Under the pieces are notes generated by a model, which worked only from the letters and a program-made list of their open reading frames with translations, was not told the origin of the DNA and ran no database searches. Shown here piece by piece: positions 46,007 to 57,785 of a DNA stretch of 64,000 nucleotides. Source of the DNA: Macrolepiota albuminosa (lineage: Eukaryota > Basidiomycota > Agaricomycetes > Agaricales > Agaricaceae); contig JAMWFC010000077.1 of the NCBI GenBank assembly GCA_027475525.1, positions 1 to 64,000 on the forward strand, read 5' to 3'. The first letter of the stretch is position 1; each line of letters opens with the position of its first letter. Position numbers and translations under genes: made by a program.

Positions 46007-49000
46007 TTAGCCCACGTTACCCCACATCTGGGAAGACATGGATGACGATGACTGGCCAAAGTACTGCTGCTCAATCTGGCGCGAATCATGGAGGGAGGGG
46101 CGGTGGGCGTGCCTCGCGCCTGCGGGAGGAGGTCCAGTTTGATAGTACATGTTAGAGCTTGTGTTGTGGAGTTGTGAATTTACGTAATTTGGATTACATA
46201 CTCCAAGCCCGAGGGCATCTGGGCGCTGTACGGGCTGCTGGGTCACTGGCTGAGAAAAGGCATAAGAATCGTGAGGAGTACTAAATTGATGGCCCAACAG
46301 GTATTGCGAAGATTGCGAAGCGCCGATGGATGCAAAGGGGACGCGCTGGTGAGTGCTGTCCACTATAGATTGTTGGGGGTATGGACCGGGTGGAAGAGCT
46401 CCAATAAGATGTGGCTGCGAATTCTGGGTCAACTGAGTTGCATTAGAGTATGTAGAAGACCAAATAGATGATTGAGAGGCTTCAAGAGAACCAGAACCTT
46501 GAGCTAACTTCACCTGGTGATGTGTTTGATTGGGCTGGCTAGTGAACTTAAGGGATTTCTCGTCATGCGAAGCGGACCAAATGCTGTGGCTCTGTGCATG
46601 GGAGAGGTCAGAACCAAATAGAAGTGTTGGCTGCGACGCGGTGACACCCAAATGATTCAAAGTCGACCGCCCACTGATTACGTCGTTCAAAAGGTCCTGG
46701 GCTGTCGTCGGAGCAGTAAGAGCGGGAGCATGGCTAGGCATCACATAAGGAGACAAGGTCTTTGCATGGGTAGGGGAATGCTTCAGCGTGGGACTAAGTA
46801 ATGGTTTAGAGTGCGTCAGTGGGGTTGCATGAGACGTTGGGGATGGAAGAGAGGAAACAATGACTGGAGAAGCCGGGGCCCTGGTCAATGATATCAGCAC
46901 TAATCAAACAACAACATATGTGACTACGCATACCTAGGATTCCAAACAATCTCATCCTCCTCATCGTCGACCTCATTGTCGTCTCCGGGCGTATTCAAGA
47001 AATTGAAAGCCTCACGAAGGACCTCATCAGTCGCCTCCGTCATGTTATCCTCTTCAAGCTCTTTATCCACACGTCGTGTATCGCGAATCGAGGTCAACAG
47101 ATTTTGCTGACCAATAGGCACATTGCTGTCTTCCGTTTGGGTGACCGGTGGTAACTGCGGTTCAATGATATCTTCTCTTAAAGAGAAAAGAGACCCATAA
47201 AGTGCAATGGGAGAGTTCTAAAAGCAAAACAGATAGATCCAAAATGGTCTAAACTCGATTGAGTCACAAACATACCTCAAGTTTAGTAATTTCTTTCGCG
47301 TCTCGTATCAAATCCCCAATCCTCATTAACTGCCAATCATTAGGATGAGCCTCCTGAGCAGGCCGTCCCGCTTCCACAGACAGGTCGCCACCAACATCCA
47401 TATTCCCTCTCATCAAGTCTTTCAGAGGCAAAAACCCGCGCATTTCGATATCCTCATCAAGCGGTGCCGTCAGCAGAGGTAGCTTACCCAGCTCGAATTT
47501 ACGTGCCAACTCTGTAGAAAAGCGCGCATATACTTGCCAGAAGCGCTGGGTACGTACAGAGGTACGAGCTATTTTGAACTTGGGATTTCGCATCATTTCA
47601 ATCCCCTCAGTCCGCTTGAATTCTTGAAAGGCGTCAAATTCGTGATCCTGGTTTACATATTTAAAGTTCGCCCTGAGCCATTTGCTGGCAATGCGGAGTG
47701 CGGGCAGGCAGCGCCTGAATGTAGCAGTGATTCGTTGCGCTAGGTCATCGCCAGGCACGTCTCTTGGTGGAGGAACTTGCAGCTCGTCAAGTCCGACTTC
47801 CAATAGAGCTCGGTGGAGGTCGAAAAGATGGTCTAAGATGTGCCATTCGATAATGATAGATGTGCCTTCAGGAGGCGGAGGTAGTTCGGGGCGCTTGCTT
47901 TGGGTCGTAGTCGCCGGCGTACGAATCATTCGATGCTTCCAGAGAGCGCCCTGAGATAGAACCACGGCATTAGAAATTATTTCTGTAGGAAGGTATCGCT
48001 GAGATAAGAGTGTCATGAATGCGTCCACGACAACTTTGCTGTGCCGTCGAGAGAGTGTTTCCATTCTGTTGATGTTAAGAGAGAAACACGAAATGAAAAA
48101 AACTGGCATATAACCCACTTTTTTATACCTTTCTCCATACCAACCTTCCATAAAGAATGTAATACAACAATGTTTTCCCTAAAAGTTTCCACTTGCACCC
48201 GAGGAGGCAAGGCTTCCTGTCTGTCACGTTCCCGTCGTGACCTCGTTTTCCAAGCCTCGAGAGACTTCCCAAGAACAGATCCTAGATTTTCAGATGCTGT
48301 ATCGTAGGGTGTTCGAACACAAAGAGCACGATAATAGTGTGTGAGGGATACAAATGAGTCTTTTCGATATGTAGCGATGATCGCGAGTTGGTGTGATGGG
48401 TTACCATCATCGGGCACTAATTGGCGCGCTTGATCGTAGCAGTTCTGCGCCTTCTCGTAGTTACGTGGCTTCGGGATAGGCTCCTCAGATTGGCCTGAGC
48501 GCCGGTTCCGGCGATTCCTGCCAACCCCACCTTCTTCTTGGCCCGCCCTCGGTCGACCTCCACTTTCATTGTACAATTCGCGGTAACGAGCTATATCACC
48601 TAAGCAGACAAGCGCCTTGCTTAAAATTGCGAGCCAGGAAGCTTTGACCTTGGGTGTTGGAGCGGTAAATGTGATGGAAGAATCTTCAGGTGGAAACTGG
48701 AAATGATTACGGCCATTGGGCGGGACCCCACCCTCGGAATTGTTCAGGCTGGGATCTTCAGCTTCTGAGATAATTTTAAGGGCGAGAAGAGCAGGCGTTG
48801 CAGCGTCAAGCGCGAAAGATCGACGTAAACGAACGACGAGTTGACTCCAAAACTTTTCTTCATCCGCAAGGAACTGCCGGAAACGCTGCACTAGTTTTCT
48901 ATGTTCAACAACAGGTGCATTGGGTAGACGCTGATTGGGCGTTTGGCGCATTTTACTCTGAATGACGCGATCAAGATTGAGGATGCGCTGCTTGTACGAA

Positions 49001-49321
49001 GCAATGAACGCATAAGACGTCTGCATCCAAAGATGGTTCTCGACGTCTTTAGACTCCTTGGCATATGGATGGAGGAGGAGCAAATTCAAGTAGCGTCGCC
49101 GCAAACTAGACATAGTTAGCTTGAATACTGAGGGTAAACCGACTTGCCATGCTCACTTCTTCCGTTGGAAATCAACTTCCTTGTCAAATGGTTCTTTCGT
49201 TTTCAGTAGATCCTTAAGAGATTGATGAATGCCCTTCGCCTCACTAGTTGAACGTTAGAAGTAGGCGGTCACAGTAGGTGGACAACACTGACCGGGCAAT
49301 GGTTGCAGGCTGTTCAGTCAT
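46007..49321 (-). CDS. EST1/SMG7-like protein (14-3-3-like/TPR domain)
   Basis: It starts MTEQPATIAREAKGIHQSLK. Introns at about 49291-49243, 49155-49105, 48117-48067 and two or three near 47275-47220, 47175 and 46935-46885 keep one frame. The N-terminal 14-3-3-like/TPR region reads LRRRYLNLLLLHPYAKES, YAFIASYKQRILNLDRVIQ, LGDIARYRELYNE, YEKAQNCYDQARQLVPDDGNPSHQLAIIA and SLTHYYRALCVRTPYDTA. The last two are hallmark EST1/SMG5-7 sequences. A helical hairpin domain with KWLRANFKYVN and an acidic, low-complexity C-terminus rich in Ser/Pro/Gln follow. No PIN nuclease domain is present, so it is SMG7/Ebs1-like rather than SMG6-like. Expected role is nonsense-mediated decay (binding phosphorylated Upf1) or telomere maintenance; the choice cannot be read from sequence. 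Confidence 0.85.
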
Positions 49322-50217
49322 ATTAAACCGTGATCTTCTTTAATCCAAGCAAACCATTTCCAGTAAGTTACTGTTGTTCTCAGTCTCAGGATGGAATACG
49401 AGAGCCGGTGAGACAGAGCAAGAAGATCAGTGAAAGGGACAAGATTATTGGGCCACAACGTGGGAATAATGCAGCGCCTCACATTTGTTATTGACTCCAA
49501 CTCTAATTCCACTCCACTGGTACCGCACATACAACACAAGGATGACAAAAATTCTATGAAATCTACTCGCACTCGTCCTTGGCAGGGAACAGTTCTTGTT
49601 GCCCTCATGGACCTCACCGGATTTTGCCACCGTCTGACACAAGGGGAGCCCAATAACAGGGAGTGCTTTAAGTTGTACAGACTTCCTGTTCACCCACACG
49701 CCCCGAAATGGACCGCATTTGGCCCAATTTATGGCACGGTCAAAGACCTGCATTTCAGACCAATGGACAGCAAGATTCACATGGCCAATTTTGCACCATT
49801 CCCATTCGACGAGCATGCAAGAAAGGCGATTGTGATGATCTGTGTGATTTGAGCTCACGTATTTACAACAACGAAAAGAAGTCGCCAAGAGTATGCCGAG
49901 TTCAGACGTACGATCCGAAGATGCCTGAAGGCCTGAAGTCTTGATCGCCGTTTGCTAATTGCAGCGCAAGCCTCATTTGCTTTACAGCCGTTTTTATAAC
50001 GATAGACCCTTCCAACTTTATGAATGGTCGTATCCCGGCAAGCCCGGCAGAAGCTAATATGAGCCAAACAACTAAATAAGGAGCCAAAGTCGAATAGTGA
50101 AACAAAGGCATAAAGAAAGGTTCCACGGTTGGAATCTGTTCACGTGATCCGATTATGGGGACGCGACTAGGCGTCTTTCTTGTCTTTCTTTGTCTTTCTC
50201 AATTCACCACTTCAAAG
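49322..50217. other. Intergenic between divergent genes, 0.9 kb
   Basis: Overlapping open frames occur on both strands (for example 49430-49852 plus, 49445-49888 minus), with no recognisable domain and no support for splicing. It would contain promoters for the EST1-like and SNF2 genes. A pyrimidine tract TCTTTCTTGTCTTTCTTTGTC lies just before the SNF2 start. Confidence 0.45.
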
Positions 50218-53200
50218 ATGCCTGTGGAACATATGTAAATGCAATTCTTTACTATACGATACATTTTCTAACATACTCCACAGACGGCAGCGAATGATGC
50301 AAGACATTGCCCTTTATCCAGAATTTGGCGGGCCCCACAAGTCGAAAGATTCACTTTCCATCATTGTAAGTCCATATAGAAATCATTTTGCGAGTGGTTA
50401 ATGCTTACGATGACCATTTCTTCAGTCTGTATCCTCATCCAGTGATGCATCCTCATCCTCTTCAGGTCCGCCGAACCGCTCAGCACGCCGTACAAAGAGT
50501 TCCATTGTAATATCCTCAGACGAAGAAGACGAATTCTCAGTGCCACCCTCTGCTTTGGCATCACCTTCAAGGCATGTGTTCTTTAAGCTCGTATCAACTT
50601 ATTACTGATGAAGCGAGAATAGCGACGTATCTTCCCTGGTGACATCACCTATGTCTCTCCAGATCCGCGATTTGACTCAACGAAAGAGAGTCGACACTAC
50701 AAATTTGTCTTCAGATGTTCCATTCGCTTCGAAGCCAACACCGGTACCTATTCCGTCAAATAAGGACATCTTATCACAACGTTTCTCTCCCGCCTACTCC
50801 TATTATCGAGTAAGCCACCATCCACTTTCATCTCTGACTAGTTGACAATAGATCCTTTAGGCACAACAAGCGGAGACAATACCAGTGGCTGATAATCCCG
50901 ATGACAATATCTATATCTCCCCTGCTGAAGCCGAGAAAGCCATCCGCGACTTAATGACCGGGGGGATGGATCAAGAGTTGGAAACAGAGATTAACATGGA
51001 TGATGCCACAGTGAAGGGGTTTCGTGACAACATCAGGCTGCTTCCACACCAGATCATTGGTCGTAGTTGGATGAAGGAGCGGGAAGATCCGTCAAAGAAG
51101 AGGTTCGGGGGTATTCTTGCTGATGATATGGGGTAAATTCGACCTTTTTCCTAAATGATCTTTCCTGTTCACCGCGTTCGTTAGACTCGGGAAGACCATA
51201 CAAACACTTGCACGTATTGTGGAAGGCCGGGCCCGCAAGAGTGATCGTGATGATGGGTGGGCTGCTACGACGCTGTTCGTAAACACTACAAGCTTCATGT
51301 CCATCTTGTACTGATATTGTGTTTAGTGTCATATGTCCCCTGGCGCTAGTCGGACAATGGGCAGATGAGATTTCAAAAATGGCTGAAGACGTGACGGTGC
51401 TTAAACATCATGGTACATCTCGAACGTCAGGTACGTGTGTGCATCTTTACAATACTGGAATCCCGGAAACAAACCGAAAAGTAATGTCAGATCCTATGAC
51501 ATTGCGGAGAGTCCGTGTTGTCGTCACCACGTATGACATCGTCAAGTCCGAATACGAGGTACATATGTCGGGTGCCAAGGATGAGTCTCACACCAAGCTG
51601 CCCTCAAAGCAGAAAAGCGAGGCAGGTTCCGACGACACCTTATCCCGCTCTTCAGACAAGTTCGGGCAGTCAATCAATGCAAGAGACAAGAAGACCAAAG
51701 CCAAAAAGAAATGCGCACTTTTTGGAGTCAAGTGGTGGCGTATTGTACTAGGTATAATCTTCATTCTCTTTGATAGCTCTTTGTATTGACGAGTCTTACA
51801 GACGAGGCGCATAATATCAAGAACGTGAAAACGAAAGGTGCACTTTCTTGTTGCGAACTTGAGGGTAAATATAGGTGGTGTCTTACGGGCACTCCAATGT
51901 AAGCTATTTCAAAAGAATTCGGCCTTTCTTTGACATATAGTGACATAGGCAGAACAATGTTGATGAACTTTACTCTCTCTTCAAGTTTCTTCGCATCAAG
52001 CCTTATAGCGACTGGACAACGTTTAATGAACAAGTCGTCAAACCTGTTAAAACTGGACGGGGCGCTACCAGGGCAATGAAACGACTCCAAGTTGTCTTAA
52101 AGCAAATCATGCTGAGACGGCAAAAGAACCAGACTCTCAACGGGAAAACGCTTCTGGAACTTCCAAAGCGTATTGTCGAGGTTGTCTCGTGCGAGTTCGA
52201 CGCGTCAGAGCAGATATTCTACAACGGATTGGAGAATAAGATGGAGAGTGTCATTGAAAAATTGATGGGTAATGGCAAGAATAACTACATTTCGGTTCTC
52301 CTGCTGTTGCTCCGACTTCGTCAAGGTAGTTCTTTTCGGTTTGTGCTCTCGGGAAGCAAGAGTTGACTTCTTTATAGCATGTAATCACCCCATGCTTGTC
52401 GCGCAAGACTACAAAAATGACATGGACGCGCTGGACCCACAGGCGAAGAGAAATGCGGACGAAGATGATACAGACGATCTTGTCGGGGCTTTTTCCCAGC
52501 TCGGGGTGACGCGCAAATGCCGCGTTTGTACGACACAGCATGTCTCTTCGCTTCCGGCATGTGTATATCTCTGATGATTAACTAGACTCAATACCTGGAA
52601 TTCTGCTCCCGATGAGTCAGAACCTCTGTGTCTCGATTGTATGCCTCTCGCACAACAGGCAAAACAAGCGGAGAAGACACGTCCGACGTCAGCGAAGATC
52701 AGGATGATCCTGAAGTTACTTGCAGATATCAAAGAGCGTTCCAAAGGAGAAGAGAAAACCATTATCTTTTCCCAGTTTACTAAGATGCTTGATTTGATTG
52801 AGCCATTCTTGAAAGACAAGGGGATTGAATATGTCAGATGTAAGTTAGTCTAGCTGTTTATAAACGTTCCCATAATGATGCCGAACAGATGATGGCTCGA
52901 TGGACGCAAAAACCCGCGAGGAATCCCTGCAAGTTATCAAGACCGTTCAAAGTGTCCGTGTTATCTTAATATCTTTCAAGGCTGGCAGCACAGGTAAGAA
53001 CCAAATGCCGTTCTTCGGCTCCTATTTAACACTAGCCTAGGCTTGAATTTGACGGCGTGCAACAATGTCATCCTTGTTGATTTGTGGTGGAACCCCGCAC
53101 TAGAGGATCAGGCCTTTGACCGTGCCCACCGTTTCGGGCAAAAGCGAGACGTCAATATATTCAAGCTCAAAATTGACGAGACGGTCGAAGATCGAATACT

Positions 53201-53390
53201 GACTGTAAGCCGACGCAACATCATGAGAGCACCATTGACCTCTTCGTTCCAGCTTCAGGAGAAGAAGAGGGAACTTGCGCGGGCGGCCCTGAGCGGAGAT
53301 AAAATTAAGGACATGCGTCTTGGAATGGAGGATCTTCTTGCATTGTTCCGACCTGGTGGCAAGGATGAAGACGAGGAAGACTACGAATGA
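50218..53390 (+). CDS. SNF2-family DNA-dependent ATPase, Uls1/Rad16-like with SUMO-interaction-like motifs
   Basis: It starts MPVEH and is split by about 15 introns. The N-terminus is Ser-rich with two hydrophobic-acidic SIM-like motifs (LSIISVSSSSD; SIVISSDEEDEF). The helicase core reads LLPHQIIGRSWM, then Walker A GGILADDMGLGKTIQ (split by the intron at 51134-51184). TTLVICPLALVGQW, Walker B VLDEAHNIKN, RWCLTGTPMQNN and IMLRRQKNQTL follow. The second lobe has TIIFSQFTKMLDLIE, YDGSMDAKTRE, SFKAGSTGLNLTACN and DLWWNPALEDQAFDRAHRFGQ. Between the lobes is a short Cys cluster (CRVCTTQLNTWNS, CLDC), too small for a RING finger. Its intron 52538-52585 begins GC. Likely nuclear chromatin remodeller or translocase acting on sumoylated proteins or in repair. 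All ATPase motifs are intact. Confidence 0.92.
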
Positions 53391-54235
53391 TTTTCTTGAG
53401 ATCTTTTTTGGCATATTTCTGTATTATAGTTGGAACGTCTGTAATTTTTGTAATCTCCAAAAGTCAGTTTGGTGTCATCCCGTCCGCTTCTACTTACGGA
53501 TAGATAGTGGACAGATGTTCGACAGAACCTTAATTCCCTCTAGATATACTGCTTTTCCCATTAGAAATTCATACATAGAAAATGGCATAACATATTTCTT
53601 TCCTGCTTTCCCAAGGGAACACAATCGGGTGCCAGCAATGAGGAGGACTGGGAACATGAAATGGACGTTGCTTCTCTCACTTTGACATTACTAGCTGTAT
53701 GATAGAAAATGATAGATGAATTTTGTGTTCAAGTGCAGTCAAATATACTTCTATCAGAGTCGAGAATACAATTCTGACATTGTGTGCCCTAGGCCTATCT
53801 CATTTATATACTTCAGATTCAAACAGGTCATAGGCCCTACTACTATTTGAAAGTGTCAAAATGTTTGAATTTGGAATATCAAGTCAACTCCAAGCCTCAT
53901 CTTGCACATAAGCCTTCGTTCTTTTATCCTACCCCAAATTTAACTTACCAGAGATCTGCAAGGGTAAATTTGAGAAGCTGTAGCACAATCCATGCAAGCT
54001 GGGCCAATATATGAATATAGTGGTAGTAAACTCTATGGGACCTAATCTTCTGTCCAAGTGAACAATATAGTTACAAGATCCTGACAATTGAGGATTCAAA
54101 AGGTTTCCTTGTTTGATTCTCAACGATCTCTAGTGAAATTTACAACCCTTGAAAAAAGAAGGAAAACAAATTCCCGAAACAAGGTATATATATCCAACAA
54201 ATTCAAACTAGAACCAACGTTAAACATCGAATAAA
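53391..54235. other. Convergent intergenic region, partly CpG-poor
   Basis: It holds the 3' flanks of the SNF2 gene and the membrane protein gene. The part from about 53690 to 54120 is CpG-poor like the repeat island at 20850-25750, and may be a small decayed transposon. No ends or coding frame were identified. Confidence 0.4.
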
Positions 54236-56106
54236 TTAATAATACCTGTGGTCGTAAGAGTTCGAACTTGGATTCTGTCCCAGTCCTGTCTGTGGATAAT
54301 ATACCTGCGAATTTCCCGGAATCAATGATTGTGGAGCGTTCGTCCCAGCATTACCATTATTCTGCGGTGGCACGAGCTGTGTGCTGCTGCTGTATTCCTG
54401 AGCGGCATAGCCACCTTGTCCGTATCCATGAGCACCATATACACCATACGCGCCACCATACTGGCCAGCATAAGCAGCATCCGGACCGCCCGCCACTGAC
54501 ACGGACGGGGGAAGGTACCGATTTGACGTCTGCTGTGTGTATTCGTCACTGGCGTCGGGGTACTGCGGCTGTCGGAGCGTCGATGGCTGGGCAGAGGAGG
54601 GGGTCTGGGACATCGCTGATGGGTTGGCGTGCGCCGCAGGAGTCCAGGTGTCAAAGTCCGCCGCGACGTCCTGTGCGCGCTTGTGCTTACGCCAGAGGAG
54701 TAGACCCAAACCCAGCAGAGCGAAAACCCCGAGCACACCACCAAGAGCTCCACCGATGATCGCGGGGTTCGTGCCTGAGTTGGAGTTAGAGGTCGAGGTG
54801 GTAGATGCGGCAGGTGCTGTAGCACCCTCACTTTCTGAGGTTGTTGTCGACGTTATAGTGACAATAGCTGGAACAGTTGATGCGGTAGCGGGAACAATTG
54901 ATGAGGTAGTGAGAACAGTTGATGATGTACTCGAGAGCGAAGACGTGTTATTGGCAGTCAATGGAAGGGAAGATGTCGTACTTGCAAGGGCTATACTAGA
55001 ACTAGTAGTAGGAACCGCAGACGATGTGGCAGCGGAAGGCGGGGTCACTGGAGTGAGCACAGTGGGCAACGTCACGTGGAGAGCCCAGGGCCCTTTACCA
55101 AAGTTCTCAAGCTCAGTAGCATGAACCCATTTCGAATCATCAAGAGTAGGAGATTCAAACGATGGAACACCCGAAATGCTTGAGAGCCAAGTCTTGTCAG
55201 TACTAAACGAAACTTGAGTGGCGTCCGAGTGAGTGACACGGACAGCCACAAGAAGGCCGGCAGCATTCGGACCTCCAGCAGCAGTGGGTGCATTTGCAGC
55301 TGAGACTGCAAATACGACGGGGCCTGGATTGAGCAGCATTCTATAACCTTGTGCATTTTCCCACGAGTCAGCCTCTGCTGGTGAGACACCAACAGGCGCG
55401 CCGTTGATGAACAAGGTGTACTTGTTGTCGGCGGTAATAATAACTTCAGCTAAGACTGCGGTTTTCCCAGCGGGGGGAACATACGTTCTCCGGAAAAATC
55501 GCTCGCCGGGTGGCGCTAAGAGCAGTGGCGGAGCGCCGTCCATTGTCCAAATCCAAGTACTGCTTCTGAAAGTCTTCGTGAGCGTCCCAAGGTCGCTTGC
55601 CTGCCGGCTGCTTAACTCCTTCGACGAGTCATGAAAGCGAGCGTAACTCGTCGTAAAATCCGATGACGCAACAGCACCGGGACCAGCCGACACTTTGACG
55701 TCTACCATCCAAAAGTAACGAGTTCCAGGGTAGAGAGATGGACCAGCGTATTCAACCAGTGAAGAAGAAGAAGCGACGACGCCACTGTCCCAGATATGAT
55801 TGGACATGTTGGGAGAGATGGAAACTTGGACTCGGTAGGAGGTTTGGGTATCATCCGATGTAAGGTTCCAGGAGAAACGGGGTTTGGGAACAATGGCATT
55901 AGTCTCCTCGACGTGAAGGTTAAAAAGAGTGGAATCTACGGCAGACCTGGTTTAAGTATTGCAAAGGTAAAGACCAAGTAACTTACCGGCCAGCGTTTCA
56001 GACAGGCCAGCGATAAGGGATATGAGGCAGAAGCCTCTCGTCGCTTTGTTTTAGAACGTTAATCGATTTCACGATTCGACAATTTAGTGGTTTGCTCACC
56101 TCTCAT
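54236..56106 (-). CDS. Single-pass membrane glycoprotein with rhamnosidase N-domain-like ectodomain
   Basis: Two short 5' exons (ATG at 56106; RATRGFCLISLIAGLSETLA) encode a signal peptide. The next exon begins DSTLFNLHVEE. The ectodomain resembles the N-terminal Ig-like and jelly-roll domains of bacterial GH78 alpha-L-rhamnosidases: VPKPRFSWNLTSDD, YRVQVSIS, IWDSGVVASSSSLVEYAG, LYPGTRYFWMVDV, then WIWTMDGAPP, FFRRTYVPP, ADNKYTLFINGAPVG and WLSSISGVPSFESPTLDDSKW. The catalytic (alpha/alpha)6 barrel is absent. A Ser/Thr-rich stalk of about 110 residues, a membrane helix (AIIGGALGGVLGVFALLGLG) with LLLWRKHKR stop-transfer, and a Gly/Tyr/Gln-rich cytoplasmic tail follow. It could be a carbohydrate-sensing or wall-binding protein; that is inference. 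Confidence 0.82.
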
Positions 56107-56601
56107 GGTCAAATAGTGTAAATGTGTGGAAGCACTGAGTCCAAGGGCATATGGTGTGGTTCCTTGGTTTTGATATTATCATATGGCAAGAGCGTTGCCA
56201 TGGCATTTGTGGGGAAATTTGAAACCGGCTGAAACTGAGCGCTGAGCCGCGATAATATCATGTTTTTTTTTGATCATGTGGTTTTGTTCTCTTGTCATCA
56301 AAAAACTCGTCGATGTGATCATTTGTTACAGTTACAACAAGATTACATGTAAGTACTATAATTACATTAAGGGTAACTTGGTCTAAACAGATACAATAAT
56401 GAAAAGTGACGATAGTGGCAAGGCATATGTTTTCTCGGCCGAGATGAGAGAATTCCCTGTTTAGAGCCACTCTCCAAAATTCGACGCGCGATGCCTGCAA
56501 CGAGTCCATCGAATCCGTGGCTGAGCTGATTAGCTCAGTTCCTTTAGTGCCCAGGATTTGAATTCGCCAGGACCCCAGCCATCCGTCGTGATTTCCCGGC
56601 C
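56107..56601. other. Intergenic, no supported gene
   Basis: A minus-strand open frame at 56258-56626 overlaps the end of the next gene and has no recognisable domain. No repeat was seen. Confidence 0.45.
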
Positions 56602-57309
56602 CTAAAGGAGTTCCGCATCTCCACAAACACAGGCAGTGGGGCCAAGGTCGTGCCCAGTGTTGAAGTCGACCTCGGAATTATCCGCACTCGATACCTGGTC
56701 CCGCCAGGTCCCAGAAGGCTGCGTCTCAGCGTCCATAACAAAGTCTTCGTCCTTTTCGCCATTGATGATGTCGCGTTCCCGGAGCAAAGTCTCCATCTCT
56801 CGTTCCTCGATGCGCTGACACTTGGTCTCGTCCTGAATCTCGCGGAACCCTGCCTGTTCCTGCGAATCCTCTATGAACACAATACGTGTCGCGCCGTTTG
56901 CCGTGATCCACCGTCCCCGGGGGCTGCGCTGTAGTTTCTTAGGTGAGAGCCGGGGCGGTGTCGTGAGAGGCTTGTTGCTGCGCTGCGGTGTGGTTGGTAA
57001 TGGGAGACAGCCATCGAACGAGCTGGTTGGGGTGACGACGGGGGTTTCCTCACTAGATGAACCCTCCCTGCTGGAGATGGAAGAGCACGAGTCCATTGAA
57101 CAAGTGGCGTTGTGGTCAGTTTTGTAATAGGCGCGGGTGCGAATGTGGGTGATGGAATGTTTGGAGCGTTTGTCGTTCTCGTTCACGGGATAGGTCCTTC
57201 GGATACGCGTCCCTTCGCCTGTGGGCGATAGTGATGCCATTATAATCCCAGCAGCGCGTGCGGCTGCTTCCCTCCTGGCCAATGCGCGTGCGTGGCTTCG
57301 AGTCAACAT
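56602..57309 (-). CDS. Hypothetical basic protein, unknown function
   Basis: An uninterrupted frame of about 235 residues. The first ATG (57309-57307) gives MLTRSHARALARREAAARAA, an Ala/Arg-rich start. Ser/Pro/Thr-rich segments (SSISSREGSSSEETPVV; TTPPRLSPKKLQRSPRGRW), a hydrophobic patch ATRIVFIEDSQ, and an acidic helical end (EEREMETLLRERDIINGEKD) follow. The SPKK and TTPPR sites resemble CDK target sites, which would suit a nuclear protein. No domain was recognised. The codon content and lack of introns are compatible with a real gene, but it could be a chance frame. Confidence 0.5.
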   Translation of the reverse strand: MLTRSHARALARREAAARAAGIIMASLSPTGEGTRIRRTYPVNENDKRSKHSITHIRTRAYYKTDHNATCSMDSCSSISSREGSSSEETPVVTPTSSFDGCLPLPTTPQRSNKPLTTPPRLSPKKLQRSPRGRWITANGATRIVFIEDSQEQAGFREIQDETKCQRIEEREMETLLRERDIINGEKDEDFVMDAETQPSGTWRDQVSSADNSEVDFNTGHDLGPTACVCGDAELL

Positions 57310-57785
57310 TGTCGGATTGGTTTGCGGTCGTAGATCTTGATGTGAAGAGTCTTGCGAGTGGTCGTATGGCCGGCCAGTCACGCTCTACAGCCTATTTATC
57401 TTTCTGCAAATGATTTGTTTCGGATGAGGCTTTGACAATGGGCCTTTCCATCAGATCGATTGCGCGCTTTGATGGTATGTAGCCCATGTACACTGTTCTC
57501 CATGTTCTTTGTCGTCTTACGCGCACGCTTGGCCCTCCTTCCTTTGACGTTGTTTTACAAAGAGTAAACTATTTCATGTAATATTGTGCTAAATTAAATA
57601 TACTAACTACACTGTCCGAGTCTGCGATGAAGTATGCATGCATTTCATCGCAGACGTACATTAATTAGACCATAGAACCATAGAAAATCCAGGTGTAAGC
57701 TATTTTTGAGCAAGACCACACGATCGGCTCCATCTCCATCCTAAACCGAAACAAAGACGATCACACAATATCATAGGCCACCAAC
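57310..57785. other. Intergenic, contains an AT-rich palindrome
   Basis: Around 57620-57655 a GTCTGCGATGAAGTATGCATG arm faces CATTTCATCGCAGAC, forming an imperfect hairpin (CTGCGATGAA/TTTCATCGCAG). It may be part of the 3' flank of the ArfGAP gene or a small foldback. Nothing else was seen. Confidence 0.5.

Noticed and set aside
49430..49852. A 140-codon plus-strand frame upstream of the SNF2 gene
   Set aside because: An equally long frame exists on the opposite strand, and neither has a recognisable domain or conserved-looking splice sites.
50572..50613. A further GC-AG intron in the SNF2 gene (GCATGT donor)
   Set aside because: A GT-AG intron of the same length shifted by four bases (50576-50617) keeps the same frame, so the GC reading is not forced.
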